DNA of 64,000 nt from Mallotus nudiflorus (Eukaryota > Streptophyta > Magnoliopsida > Malpighiales > Euphorbiaceae), in contig CANTUR010000070.1 of NCBI GenBank assembly GCA_947683625.1, forward strand, positions 930,001-994,000, read 5' to 3'. Positions 11,650-25,488 of this stretch are shown piece after piece; the stretch's first letter is position 1, and each line of letters opens with the position of its first letter. The position numbers were made by a program, and so were the translations under genes. Below the pieces are notes generated by a model that did not search any database, was not told where the DNA came from, and saw only the letters and a list, made by a program, of their open reading frames with translations.

Positions 11650-14600
11650 TCAAGAAGGAAATATATCTTTGAAGAGAAGTTTGAGGTCACCCCTAAGAAC
11701 ATCAAATGACATCATCTTGTCCACTGCATCCTGCATTGATTTGATTTCAGTGGCAAAGTTCCATCACACAAAAATATACTATCAGTTTTGAAAATATACA
11801 TATTAATATGTTTTCATCACTGTGATTCCTACAATCTAGGTTTTCAGAGTAAGACCTTGCATTGCTGATCTTGAGCTAATATGTTTTCATTGCACAATCG
11901 CTCAACAAGATTGTTCTTTCCAATAGTATCCAATACAATTGCTGCTCTCTTAATAACCTCCTCAGGGACGCCTACAGAAAATTGCATTGTGTTTATCAGA
12001 TATTGGAATTAAAGTCAAGATACTATCAGTTCTACCAAGTATGCCAATTTTAGTGTATTGATTGCATTCACAAAGGTAAAGATATTCATTCCTGGTGCTG
12101 ATCCAAGGGAAAACATCTGCTCGTGGCATTTAAATTTCAAACGGTTCCTACCCATGATAAATGAGAAAAGTTATGGGAGATTTCCAACCAATGAAAAACC
12201 AAAATCACATAATAGGTCGAAAGAAGAATTCATGTTTCTCCTGGTTTTTGGGGTCTGGATGAGTTCAGTTGACTCTATCTTGAGGAGACATCAATAAAAT
12301 CAAGGTAGAACATCTTGCGGCCAAAGCATTTTTTATGCATCCATGATCCTGTTAGTAATTTTTAACAGAAAAAATACGAAAAGCATAAATAAATATTTAC
12401 CAGCAAGTAGCGCACAATGTAGTCCTGCAAGACAAAAAAACTAACATGTGAATTGACTATAAATTTCCAAGCTTTGTATGCCTAATTCATGCACATAGAG
12501 TTCCACTCACCGTAACTAAGAAGAGTGTGTCCAGGAACTAGCCTGAAACAGCCTTTTAAAAGTTAGCAGAATTACATAGAAATGGTAACAGCCAACAAGA
12601 AGACACAGAAAGCATTGAATGTCAAAGTCAGCGAGGTAATCATCAACCAATGCCCACAGAATGAGGCCTTCTCTTTCTCCTTTAAGGGGACATTTATTGG
12701 ATTCCTACTAAAAGGGTCATAGGAGTCAAAGAAACATACCTGTACAGAAATACAATGTCTCCAACATCTGTAGAGTTGTCCTCAGGCCTCAACACACTCA
12801 TGGTGTAAAACTTTACCCTCTCAGACTGGAATTGCTCAAAATTTAAACTATCACTTTTAAAGTACTGAAGATATCGGAGAGTAAATAAATTGGATAGCAG
12901 GTTTTCAGTAAATACCTTTGGCAAGCAACAATCATTAAATAACTCAGTCAAGTGAGTGGACACCAGAACCTGCAACATAAAACAACAAAAATGTTAAAGA
13001 TAGGTTCTTAAATTTTTGTTATTCCTGTGTTACTGATATTATTTACTGTTCCTGAGGTTGGCAGAAAGTAGATATCCCTTTGCACCATTATTGATCAAAG
13101 TGTGATCAAAATTGGAAAATTGCTTGATCAATGACTCCAAAAATATGTGGAAAAGTACACAACTGAATGAGGAAAACTGACCGCAAGCGATGCAAATTGA
13201 TTAAAGCAATAATGAGAATGTCATAATCTTAAAGCAGCCATGAAGGAACAAAGAAAACTGACAACAAAGGAGGATAGTTATGGCCAATTAAAATAAACTC
13301 TGAACAGAAGTCTATCCTTCATATGGACATGTAATTTGGTATGTTTGATTTTACATCTGGCATAGATGAGGCAGGAAAGCATGCTGATTTTAGAAAAACA
13401 TTGACCGGAAGACAAAAGGATAGCTTATTTTAGGTAAAACAGAATGCACAGCAAGCTTATCCACTATGTGCATCAGAAGAAGACGGTCTCATGACAGTGG
13501 GTCTCAGTCTCACTAGTTACATTTGTGATTATCATGACGTGTAGAGCAGAAGATCCAACCTTTGGAGGGTCATTACACACAACAAAATGATTTATGGTTC
13601 CACCAAGCAGGCCAACACCATCTGTATCCAATTTCGTGATTGAATATTGAAATTAATCATCCATTACAGAATGAAAACAAATGGAATAACAATTTATAAA
13701 GTCTATCCATATGCATATAGCATATTCAAGACAAAAGGTCACTAAGATAAGAGACACCAACCTTGTGTAAGTGTACCTTTACCAAATTCATCTAATAGAC
13801 ACAGAGATCGTGAAGTTGCCAACCTGACAATTTGTAGAAATGAAAAATAGAAAATATAAACGAGGGAATCTTAAAGATGAACCATAGGTTTCCAGCTATT
13901 TAAGCACTTCAGGTATTTTTTGGATTCCAGACTTTAATATCCCTGACAGAATCAATTGGAATAACCAAGCAAAAAGAAAATTCCTTATTACAGATCAGCA
14001 AGGTCCACAGAACAAAAATCTAGAGATCATTGTCATGTCATGAACCATGGCCTTAATTAAGAGATGTGATGCCATTCTAACTGTCCTCATTTAAAATTAT
14101 ACCTTAGCATTATCCCTACTTGATGCAGATCTATCATAAATGTCGATTGTTCTGCAGTCATAAGTTTGCTTCCCATTGCGCAGAATATCCTGTTACAACA
14201 GAATAGTGGTCAATGTAATCAATATAATATAGATATTTAACTAGCAATGTGAAGTTCTGACACCTATCGGTCAATCCCACAGTGGCAGCATCTGCTGGTA
14301 CAAAACTTCCAATGTGGGATAGAAAAACAATCAGAGCCACCTGTCAAAATAAATTTTGAAATTAAAAATTCATAATAAAGTGGTAAGACACAAGAACATT
14401 AGATAAACTGCATGTTGAAAAAATGTAAGGGAAAGCAACCAGGTATTCACCGCATGGTGAATTGGTGAGAAACTCAGTGCAACTCACAGAAATAGATGCA
14501 ATGTGCAGTTACTGTTATGCTAAGCAACATGAAGTGGTGATGCTAGCTGATCTATCGTAACATTTTTCAAATACAAAACATATTTAATATGACAGTCATG

Positions 14601-17600
14601 CCCCAAAACTGCTAGTACTCAACTCAGTGGATATGATAAACAATTTGGAATGGTAGAAAAAATCACATTTAAGTAATTGATACAGCTCAGAATTCATCAT
14701 CTATTCACTGACAACTGCTGAGGTTGTAGACTACCATACACTTAAAACATAAATTACAATATAGAATTAAATGAAACGACAGCCCAATGTTTGTAACAAA
14801 GTTCCAAACATCACGATGAGCAAAAACCATTTTGCATATATGCATTAAACCCACATGACCACAGCACACATATCGAAACCTATGACTAAAATAAATACAA
14901 TTACTGACCTGCTTTATGTATATACTCTTCCCTGAATAATTAGGACCAGTGATGATATTGACCCTTCCTGAGGAACCACAACCTTAACAAGATAACTCAT
15001 ATGCTAAGATGGAACTAGGCATTGTTGACATGAGCGAAACTGAATTTAGCATTCTGTGACTCAGATCAATTACCATCATCAAGAATCTTTGTATCATTTG
15101 GAATAAATGTGTCCACAGTCATTTCCTGCAACACATGTCTGCACAATAATGCTCCTACTAAGTGATATACTCATATGGTAAAACCAACTCAGGCATTATT
15201 TCAACAAAAGATAAGCGTGTATTATCAGATAAATGGTCACCTTCCATTCCGAATATCAAGCAATGATTCTTCAGTCAAAATGGGCCTCACATAGTTGTTC
15301 TGACGAGCAACCAGGGCTAAAGACAAAAGGCTAATAAAAATATTCATATATAATCAGTAATATGCATATCAATGCAAAAAGACATCACATAGCTGGAAGG
15401 GCGGGTGAGAGAGAGAGATTTTTGTCATATAATTCTTACCAATCAAGTTCAGCAACAAAATTCACAGCTTTAATAAGAAATGCTGAAAATAGAAGAATAT
15501 GTGACACCAGGTCTCTAGTAATTGCTCTCTCCATATCTTCAACAACAGAGGTAAAGAAGTAAGAAATATGCTTAGCCTAAAAGAGTATGGATAACTAAGT
15601 ATCTCACTGCTGAGACTATCATAGGACGTGTACCACAGGCTACAGCTCAATGGCTTCTTAGTTGGCCTGTGGAACTGAACTGATAATATCTGTGGCTATA
15701 TGCTATGAAGCACCCTATCAATATGCTCTACAAAAATCCATATGAATTGAAAGCAGTTAAGCTCTTCACAATCAAAGACAAAAAAAAAAAAAGATCAAGT
15801 ACCCAGAATCTTATGATAAATGTCACCAAGAAGGTCATCCAATTCTTGTGTCTTTGGGGTACGATAAAAGAATCTTTTAGTCTCTTCATCAGCATCAGAA
15901 AACTACATTTGATAATACATCTTTATTAGTTGATGCAAATGAATTTTTCTTACAAGAAATTTGTAATTTAATACAATGCAAATTTCAACTTACCACAAAT
16001 TCATAATCTTGAGGCTTATCTAGGAAGGTTTTATCAAGTTTTTCTTCAAAAATACATAGCAAATATCCTACATATGATCAAGGGAAAAAAAAAGGCATTA
16101 AAGAAGACCAAAGTTTGATTTTTATCTGTAGAAAAGATTTCTCCCTTTCTCTACAAGGAAAAAAAGACTTGCTATGCCAATACGTCACTATTCATGTAAA
16201 TAGCATCCTAAGAGGCATGATGGAGCTCATAACTCCTTTCAACTCAGCATCACCAGCATTCAACCAATGAGAAAAAAGTGAATTTAACTATCAGCAAAAT
16301 ATCAAGTCACTTTTCATGTTATAAATCATTTTAAAAAAGTAACATACCAACTTGAAATATTATTCAAACCCCATTCTGTTTTCAAAGTTTAGCTCTGAAT
16401 GCCATATGGTGGCTTTCATATAAAGGAAGGGCTCTTATAGTGTTACAGCTTTGGAGTTTGAAAGTAATGACTTTGAAATTGCTACTATTTTAAGATTCAG
16501 ATTCCAATATCCAATACATCTTTTAAGATTAAGAAAATAAAAAAGAAATGCCCAACTAGTAAGAAAATCCTGATAAGATTCTAAATTACCATACTAAGTT
16601 CTCCAATGATATTACAGTGTGACAAAACAAACCAACCTATTTGATGTATATATACAATACAAGGAGCAAGATTCTCATTATTAAAATGGGGAAGTCGTGC
16701 AATCTCCAATGAAGAAACCTGCAGACAACGAGTATGTTAAAGACTACTTGCAATTTTATATTTGTATACAAAACTGATGCATGTATATGACACCTGTTGC
16801 AGAAATTCTGGCAGTTCCTCATAGATACGCCGCAGTTCATCCAACTATATTTTAGTGAGAAAATTTTGATTTGTCAGAACTCCAAATTTTAAGCTGATAG
16901 CCAATAATGGTAATAAATGAAAAGCTTACGGAATTAAGCATGAAGTTTTTACAAGGGAAAAAAAAACACTATCATCTCAATCCTGGATTTAACAGCAAGG
17001 AAAGAGACTGTATTAATTCTTTATGAATAAAACCAAAAATGGGATCACAGAAGAATATAGAATCTGCATCCATGTCTTGAAAATAAGCAACAAATACAGA
17101 AAAGAAAAAAAAGGTCAGGAAATTCACAACTAATTTGCAACCTCATCACAGAAACCTTCTTTCACTATTGTTCCATAACCCTTCTCTTTACTTCTATTAA
17201 TATCAATAACACCAATCACCTACAACACAGAACGAAATGCAAGAAAAATGACTTGCAAGATGAAGAGACAACAGCATTCAGAGGGCAGTAAAATCACTAA
17301 AAAAAGAAGTGTGATAAAACTGGATAGAACTGAATGCTAACATAATTATTTTTAACAAAACATGACATAATGAGGCACATATTTGACATAAAATGAGCAC
17401 TAAGGAAAACTATATTGGCGCAGTTGCAGAGAAGATTTTGTTGGACCATGCCTATGAGCTTATTAAACCGTAATTTATCTCTTTTTCTAATTCCATTAGC
17501 CACTCCATAAAGTTATATTATCATATTAAACACACAGCTCTCGTTTATTATTATATATCCTGCAAATAATGGATCACTGATAATTTCTACATTTTAGGCT

Positions 17601-20600
17601 ATACCTCTAGCTTTACCTATGAATAAATGAATCAGGACAGTTAGTCTTTAAATTTACACCTGAATGTGTACCTATGAAGCACCACAAAACTTTGAATCAT
17701 ATATATTCCCAGAGCATTTTAGAACAGATGCAGTTCCAAAAATCAAGATAATAGAACTTTCAAGTTCCAATGAAAAATCATATTCTTGTAGTAATGTCCA
17801 TCTTCATCGTATCTGCAGCAAGGTGAGCATTATTATCCCGAGAAAACAATTGAGAAAGTAACAGACTAACCAATTCATAGACATAGGCCAGCTTAGTTGA
17901 AAGACAGGATGAAGCCTGAAAATAAATCAGAAAGAAGACAGACAAAAATCTTGCATATCAGGAAATCTCAAGAATGGGTAATAATGTGTGCCTTCAGAGA
18001 AAATGTCTGATACCTGCTCAACAATATTGACATTCAAACATTTTGCCTGCTCCCGCAGACTTTCAGATATGCCTAATTCAAGTATCTTATCTACATGCAA
18101 AAGTGAACAAATACTCTACAAGAAAACGAGAACATTAATAAACAATGGTTAAAGCACTTAATAGTTCCATATAAACTCTGATAACTACTAATAGAAAAGC
18201 TACCAATCAACAAGAAGAAGAAATCCATATAACCTAATAAAATCCTGCCAACAGAAGAAATTATGTATAATCTCATTTCAGGAATTAGATGAAGATCCTA
18301 TGATGTGTGAGTGTGTGTTATCATAAACTGTGTGTGAAGCCAGTGTGCATTTATCCTAGTTTTTCTTCTTTGTGGGGGTGACTAAAAATGATTAAAGCAA
18401 GCTGATTCAACTAGGATCTCTTCTCCACTTTTTCTGAGATATGCAACGTAATTTCTGCAATAACACATTATTAGAGGGTGTACATCTTGCCTTCTTTCCT
18501 CATTTTCAGGTTCAAAACAAGAACTTATCAATATGCATTTCCATTCTCTCATTTACACAAAGATCTTCTAGTTTGGTTTCTTCATTTCTATAATTGAGCC
18601 CCACTACAAGAATAGCTTTCCTGACAACTGTGAAAGCAGAGTCCCATCTCATCCTACTTTCTCAGGCAATAAAGCTAACCCAGAAACAATCAATGTGCAA
18701 CCTTAAAAAAAATTAAAATATTAAAACAAAAATATGCAGTTTGGAATTTTTACAATACCATGAATAAACCCAAAGAATTTTGGGAAATAAGAAGAAATGC
18801 TAAGATAAGAAATCAATATTTACGGTATCATGAGAAAACCGCAAACCAAAGAACATCAAGTGTCATAGAAATAATAAAATAATAATGCTCTGACTATAAA
18901 TCATTGTTACAGTCAGTTTCCTAACTGCGAAACTAAGAGATGGTTATCTATTAAAAAAAGATCCTGCAGAATTAAAATTATCTTCTATCAAGTAGAATTA
19001 CCTTCAAAAAGGCTGTCCAATCGCCAGTAGTAAATGTCGAGCTTGGTGAGTTGAATTTCTTCAGAGAAAAGGAGGTATTACAAATTTCAGATGATTAAAT
19101 TATGCAAATTAGAAATTACCAATACAATCAATCATCTTAGAGTAAGCAATAACCAACATCGCTAGTTTGGGGCAAGTATATCAACCAGCTCATAAAATCT
19201 GGCTCTAAATGCAACTGAATGGGCAAAGGAATACATGGGACTAAAACTTAAATGACCTCATAGAGTAGAGATGTTGTAATGGTTATACACCATGAACAAT
19301 ATGCTAAGCCTAAGTCATACCTAGCATGGCAAAGAAAGTATGGTATGGTTTTTAGACCAAATTAAAGTAAATAATTGTGACTCAGTGCAGATTTGTATAA
19401 CTTGTTCTTTTTCTTTTACATGGTTGTTGCCAGCAACAACATAGCATAAAAGCAATCTGGAATCTACATCAGCCAAAGCCAGACAAGAAGAGAAGGATGA
19501 AATAGTAGATATACATACAGATTTAAGTACCTTCAGTAGACGTGGAATATCCTTGACAGACTTCAGTGTTTCACGGAGAGAAGCCATCAGCTCTTCAGAA
19601 CACAAAAAGAATGATATCTTCATCTCATTAAGGAATGTAAACAATTTCCAGCATTAGTTGTAAAATACAATAACTCTGGAATGCGCTCCTGAATTTCTTG
19701 ATACCATTCAAATTCATTTAAAATATGCAAGTACGGTCAATATAATGTTATACTACTAGGAATATCAGATAACCAATCCCATTGGATGGTGATGTCAATC
19801 TGTTTACTACTTTCAGTCTTCATTCAGTTAAGTAATCAAAGGATACCACATCGAGACGGCCGTTCAAACTTTCAAGGTCTAGTATAGGCCTCAGGAACCA
19901 ATTTCTGAAGCAAGGAAAAACATTTATTCAAGCTCCAGGAATTGAAAATTCTTTTGAAGAAAGAATGTCAGAAATGCCCCTAAATTGACATACCTCAAAA
20001 GACGTTGACCCACTGGTGTCACACACTGATTAAGGGAACTATGTCAATCCAATATGTAAAAGATCGTACAAAGTACAAGTAAAAATTATATAGCAACAAA
20101 CCTTATTCATCATTCCAAATACTGAGAACCTGCATGTCAAGAAATCAGTATACGTCTTTTCTGGGTAAGCACATCGGCAGTTTAAGTCATATATACCCTT
20201 CTTTTGATCTGCCAATGCCCATATGGCTTGGATGTTTATCTATTTGAAAAATCTGCAATGCCTCATGAGCTGCTGCATCAAGCTTAAGAAATTTATTTCT
20301 GCTTTTGAATGTAAGGATTACATTGCTTTCCATGTTTCTTATCAAAAAAAAAAAATCAAAATATGTGTCTTTGTGCACTTTGTATATATTAAATTAGCTA
20401 GAAATTAAATTCCATAGAAAAAAAGGTACAAAGAAATTTCCATGACAGAATCAATCGTAATTGATGCACCCCCACATTCTTTTTGCTCTAGGGTATCTAC
20501 AATCCTTTCATTCTCTAATATGGCAAGAAGACCTCCACTTGCTCGAACTTGAATTTCACTTCCCATGTCCATCATAGAACTCAGCTGCCACAATGAAAGA

Positions 20601-23175
20601 GAAGACAAGATGCATTAAGAGCTATAAAGAGTTTTTGGATTTCTAGAACAAAAACGAAAGAAGTATTACAGAAACATATGCAAATGGTAAAAGAATTAAT
20701 GCCACTAAAACAGATCAGTAACAGTTCCAGAAGCTTTGGGGAAGTATGTAAATACGATATGCACATTATAACAAACTGGAAAAATCCAAGCTTATTTTTC
20801 AGAAAAGTAAATTCTTCTCAAACAAGCTCTAGGATGTGCACAATACTGATAAAATTTAAGAATATTAAAACATGTGACTATGGACTTACATAAGAAACCC
20901 TCTCCTTGATGTTTAGCCCATCATCCATTCCTGTTACTCGAAGATATATCAATCTACAAAACCCAAACAAATGAAAAATGTGAAGAACTGACAACTTGTA
21001 AGAGAGAGTGAAAAGGAGAATATAAAACAGGAAATGCATCATACAGATGACACACTCATAAAACAGTTAGAAAAATTTAGACATGCAAAAGTGAAAATTG
21101 TCAACCAACTTAGTTAGCTCAGGTTGCAAACTTTTGAAATGAAAGGTAAAAATAATGTCAAGGTTTGGTGAAAGTTTTTATTTATTATTCTGCCATATAG
21201 ATAAGGTTTAAATATAACAGAAGTCAAGGCAGAAAGAAAATAAATGATTCAACTAAGAACTCAATAAAACTGAATGGCAAAATAAAACCATATAAGCATC
21301 TTAGTTAATTCAAGTAGAAATCTCATAACATAAATTTCAAATGCAGTGAAGATGGAATATAAAAATTGTCATGCTGATAAGTTTGCTATCACCCACATCA
21401 GACGCACATATATTAGCTATTACACTTACTATTATCAAGGACATTCAAATGCTTCAACTTAATGTGAACAAGTGTCAGGATCCATTATTCAGATCTTTAA
21501 TACCTGTGCCATGCTTGCTCATAGCTGAAAATTGAACTTTTTACCAGTTTCACTGTCAGGGCCTCAGCTGTGCCATCTGCATTGTTTTGAGAAATAAACA
21601 TGGATCGCAATATATAGATCCAATTTCAAAGAGAAAGAAAGCAGTGTACCACTTCGTTGTAAAGCAGATAGGAAGGATTCTTCACTTTTACTGCTTGTGT
21701 AAATGATCAGGGGCTTGGCCTGATTCTTTACTGTACCAGCGTTTCGGCCAACAAAGATGAATAGGAATCAGGAAATGCACTCCATTTATCACAACGGGAC
21801 AAGGATAACCTACCTAGATCAATCAGGGGAAAACCCAAGCTACCATCTTCCCAAACTTCAAGAACATGAAGTTGCCGAATACTGGAGTCATAATAAGAAA
21901 TTCCAACACTGTGGTCGAGTTGAGCAAAGTCATCCATTTTTTATATCAGCAGAATCCAATTTTAAAAATGCATAAACAAAATAAGAGCAATACCTAATTT
22001 TGCTTTCCATCGCTTCTCTTAAATACCAATATCAACATTTTGAAGATGTTTTATTACATTCAGTTAATTTTTTGCTTACTTCCTTTTCTAACTATTGGGA
22101 CTTCCATTCCATGAGGACTACTAGACTCCTGCTCGTAAAGCTCCAGTTATGTTATGGTCACTGTTCTTCTACTTTTATCGAGAACAATCACAGATTAACA
22201 GAACATATAATTTTCTGTTCATCAGAACACTTACTGGCTGCATATACTGTCTGGGATTGGCAATCAACAACCCTTCATCGAACAAAATCATAAATCCTAT
22301 GTCTAATAGACTTTTTAGTTGAGAACACCTCACAATTTTATACAAGTTGAAACAACAATCGAATTTTGCAATCTTCCGGCACTAGACTATGACAGCTTAA
22401 CAATTTTATATAACCTATGAGAAAAAATATTTATGATGGAGCACCAACCTTCATATACGTCTATGGAATAATTTCATACAGAGTAACAAAACTATTTCAT
22501 ACATAAGCCAAAAAAAAAAGAATAATATCGTAAACCTGCATAAATAAGATGCTTACCGTTGGCCATGTAGAATGCAGGCCATATAAACCTGCGTTTTAGA
22601 TTCAAATCATTGGTACCTCTTACAGATAGTAATAGAACACATTTCGCCATATACTTTTATCAATCACAAGACGCATGAAAGATGAATCAGAACACAATAA
22701 GCAACAAAATCATTCTCGGAAAAATTACAGCTATAACCGACAGAACAGAACAGAACATAGAACAATATGAATTCCTCATTTCCATTTTACATGCATCAGT
22801 TAAATCAGAAAGTTTCAAAGTTCAAAACCTTAAATAAATAAAAATAAAAATAAAAAACAGAATTCACAGTCATAATCGCAATTACCTAAACCTGTCGCTT
22901 TTTATCGAAATCCAAACAAATCATTATAGGGATTCATTTTTGTATATATTTTTCAAAGTTTCTATTAGAACTCGAAAATATCTTCGTCTATAAACGAAGA
23001 AAACCTAAAGAAATCTGAAGAAAAACCAATGATATCAAATAATTTTTTTTTCCTGTTTCATTTTCTAGGCAAACAAATGGAAAGTAAGAACCAGAAATGT
23101 GAGGTTAAACAGAAATAAAGTAAATGATACGAAATGAACCTGAGGTTCAAGCTCCGTTTCGTCCATTTCTTCCAT
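11650..23175 (-). CDS. MSH5: MutS homologue 5, meiotic crossover protein, 34 exons
   Basis: MSH5 pairs with MSH4 to form a clamp that stabilises recombination intermediates and promotes class I crossovers in meiosis. It acts in the nucleus and does not repair mismatches. Exons, in gene order: 23175-23140, 22588-22557, 21908-21814, 21730-21650, 21576-21504, 20953-20890, 20584-20430, 20298-20197, 20129-20102, 20025-19994, 19904-19847, 19617-19531, 19058-19002, 18115-18014, 17915-17871, 17219-17142, 16844-16794, 16718-16637, 16067-15994, 15902-15803, 15536-15440, 15330-15241, 15138-15074, 14982-14909, 14340-14264, 14189-14103, 13823-13762, 13621-13560, 12969-12916, 12825-12740, 12542-12511, 12424-12401, 11971-11856, 11730-11650. 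All introns are GT-AG and phases fit, giving 812 residues (2439 nt with stop), close to plant MSH5. The ATPase carries Walker A GPNYSGKS (574-581), STFMIDL (627-633), Walker B LLDEFGKGT (650-658) and STHL (686-689). The start gives MEEMDE. No coding damage was seen. Confidence 0.95.
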
Positions 23176-23295
23176 GGTTTTGATTTTTGTTTGAGCTCCA
23201 ACAGCTTGTGTGTGCGTCTGTAAGAGACAGGGTGATAGTGATTAGTAACAGAGTGAGCGCGCGCGAAGAAGAGTGCCTTTTTGTAGAAGGTCGTG

Positions 23296-23303
23296 TTTGG
23301 CGG
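23296..23303 (+). promoter_or_regulatory. E2F-like site upstream of MSH5
   Basis: TTTGGCGG fits the E2F consensus WTTSSCSS and lies 121 bases upstream of the MSH5 start codon, in its promoter or 5' UTR. E2F sites are common near plant replication and recombination genes. Function here is inferred from sequence and position only. Confidence 0.45.
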
Positions 23304-23339
23304 AAGGTTAGCCTTGGACCTGAAGGAAACTTTTTTTAA

Positions 23340-23745
23340 AAAAAAAAATTGATAATAGTATTTGTTATTTTTTAGCCAGGTGACTTTACTTTTACTTTAA
23401 TTTTATAATCATTAGATAAAATGTATTGAATCATTTATTAGTAGTTATTAATACAATAAAATTTGCTTTGTAGAAAGTAATTATAGAATATACAATTTTT
23501 GAGAATAGACTACACCTTCTTTTCGAAATAGTTTAATAATGAAAGAAGGGAGAAATTGCAAAAACTGGTGTATAAAGTTTTCAGCGCTTGTGTAATTTTG
23601 AAAAATAATCCTTTTCTAGAAAACTTTTCTAAGAAAATTAAAAAAATAGAATTTACTGTTTAGGTGTGATCGTTTCTTTATTTAGAAAATTGGAAAATTA
23701 TTTTCTAATAAAATGAAATTTTGCACGTGTTCTTAGATAATTTAC
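23340..23745. other. AT-rich intergenic DNA upstream of MSH5
   Basis: Nothing recognised apart from A- and T-rich runs. Confidence 0.4.
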
Positions 23746-23990
23746 ATCAATGATATCTAACTTTTTAACTAAATATTATTAAAGTATTCAACAATTAAAA
23801 AGTAATACAAAACTTCCTAACTTTTTGTTTTATTACTAATAAAGTGTCTAAATTTAATTTCCGACTAAAGATTATCACATTGCAATCCACATGACATCTT
23901 ACATAATAACACATGTCAAACTACACTGACGTGGCATCATATGGTGATGACGTAACATTGACAAGTCTGACACAATAGTGTACCATAGTG
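23746..23990 (+). repeat. Dispersed repeat family, copy A
   Basis: This AT-rich segment shares ordered blocks with 52430-52660 and, inverted, with 62820-63070. Shared blocks include AATAAAGTGTC, an AATTTCC block, and a later GGCATCAT or GGCGCCACAT block. The copies are diverged. No coding capacity was seen. Confidence 0.45.
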
Positions 23991-24138
23991 GGACCAATGC
24001 TAAATGTTAGATATCATAAATGAAAATTTCTGATTTTTTAGTTATTTTTATTTATTTAATTGGTTTTTGTTTTTCTCATAATAAAATTTTTAATTTTATA
24101 GTTTTTAAGTGAAAATTTATGTTTTTAATGTCTATCTT

Positions 24139-24541
24139 TATTTTTAAATAAAATGAAATGTACATAATTTAAATTAATATTCAATTCAATAAAAATATTT
24201 CAAATTTATTATATATTGTTGGCTTGTAAACTACCTCGAATAGTGGTATAATGCACTGCTATTTTGATATAAAATATATAGTATATATATTTTTTAGCAT
24301 ATAATAAATATAAATTTTTATTATTATTATAAAATATTCAATTAATATAATAAATATAAATTTTTATTTTTGTTATAAAATATATTAAATATAAACGCAT
24401 ATATTTTATATCAAAATAGTAGCGCATTAAACTACTATTTGAGTCTGTTTGCGAGTTAACAATATATAATAAATTTTAAATGATTTTTATTTAACTGAAT
24501 ATCAATTTAAATTATGAACATTTTATTTTATTTAAAAATTA
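24139..24541. mobile_element. Foldback or MITE-like element with long inverted repeats
   Basis: Two imperfect arms of roughly 150-170 bases are inverted copies of one another. For example, ATTATATATTGTT on the left meets AACAATATATAAT on the right, and CTATTTTGATATAAAATATA is mirrored in the right arm. The centre holds two tandem copies of a segment containing AATAAATATAAATTTTTAT. There is no coding capacity. Exact ends and a target-site duplication could not be fixed in this AT-rich context. Confidence 0.7.
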
Positions 24542-24809
24542 ATTATAAAATGGTAAATAGCCCGAGTTTTGTGTTACATTTTAACGATTTGATATTTTGA
24601 TGATATTTAGTCAAAAAGTTGGTTGCAATCGGTGCAAATAACCCTATTTTATATGACGTTACCTACGTATATTTTTCTCTCCCTACACATTTTTTTCTTC
24701 TACCTCTTCTTTTTCCTCTTCACCCTCTTTTTTTTTTTTTTTTTGATTTGCAACTAACTTTTAGCTACAATACTTATCACACTTACAACTAATTTTGTCT
24801 CTATTAGCC

Positions 24810-24989
24810 ATGTTAGCTTATGCGGCGACTTCCCTCCACCAGCACCATCTTTACTTCCAACATGAGCTCTTCTCCTTCCATTTCTCCTTCGACAAACCGA
24901 TTTCTCATCTGACAATTCCTAGGTTAACCAATTATCCTCAAATGCTCAATTCTCTTCCTCTCACAAATCTCCTTCAATCAATGCAATAA
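24810..24989 (+). other. Unrecognised 59-codon reading frame after a pyrimidine-rich leader
   Basis: The frame starts with ATG at 24810 and ends with TAA at 24987-24989. It follows a CT-rich stretch like a plant 5' UTR. The base composition is less AT-rich than around it. I do not recognise the peptide. It lies just left of the copia insertion at 25035 and could be the start of a host gene broken by that insertion, or chance. Confidence 0.2.
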
Positions 24990-25000
24990 GGGGATGAATA

Positions 25001-25023
25001 ATTCAATTCAATTCAATTCAATT
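25001..25023. repeat. ATTCA pentanucleotide microsatellite
   Basis: Four tandem ATTCA units plus a partial unit lie 11 bases before the copia LTR. Confidence 0.85.
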
Positions 25024-25034
25024 GATCACTCTCA

Positions 25035-25240
25035 TATTAACGTGATTATAGGAATTAACATGATTATGAGAATCAAGTCATCAGTGGCCTTGATTCTAGG
25101 ATGTAAATAGGCAAATTTTTTGTATCATAGTATTTGACAGATTTCCTTTCCTTTTCTATTCTTAGGTTTCTTGTATAAATACCAATTATTCTTGTACAAT
25201 CAAAACACATTCAAAAATACAAATTCCTTCTATATTTATA
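25035..25240 (+). repeat. 5' LTR of the old copia element
   Basis: It pairs with 41044-41249 and has the same length. It has a TATAAATACC box and ends at the primer-binding site. Confidence 0.85.
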
Positions 25241-25252
25241 TGGTATCAGAGC
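25241..25252 (+). promoter_or_regulatory. Primer-binding site, initiator tRNA-Met type
   Basis: TGGTATCAGAGC directly abuts the 5' LTR. It is the standard plant copia priming site for minus-strand DNA synthesis. Confidence 0.9.
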
Positions 25253-25488
25253 TGGTTTTCTGAAATTATTTATGCATATTTTTGGTTCTTAGTTCTTAGC
25301 TTATTTTTTGAGATTTTTGCTGGTATTTTCTAGTTCTTGGCTTTTGGCTCTTTGGTTTTTTTTTTCTTCCATAATTTTTCTCTTCAAGACCTCCAACTCA
25401 TGCCACTCACCAAGCACTCTCTTTTTTTTTTCTCAAGTTTTGAATCTTTTGGTATTGTAATTTTTTTTTTGGTACTCTCTACTTCCAA

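Noticed and set aside
11650..23175. MSH4 as the identity of the MutS homologue
   Set aside because: The N-terminus (MEEMDETE), the VYMACILHG block and the C-terminal DAVDK...KDIFPS tail fit MSH5, not MSH4.
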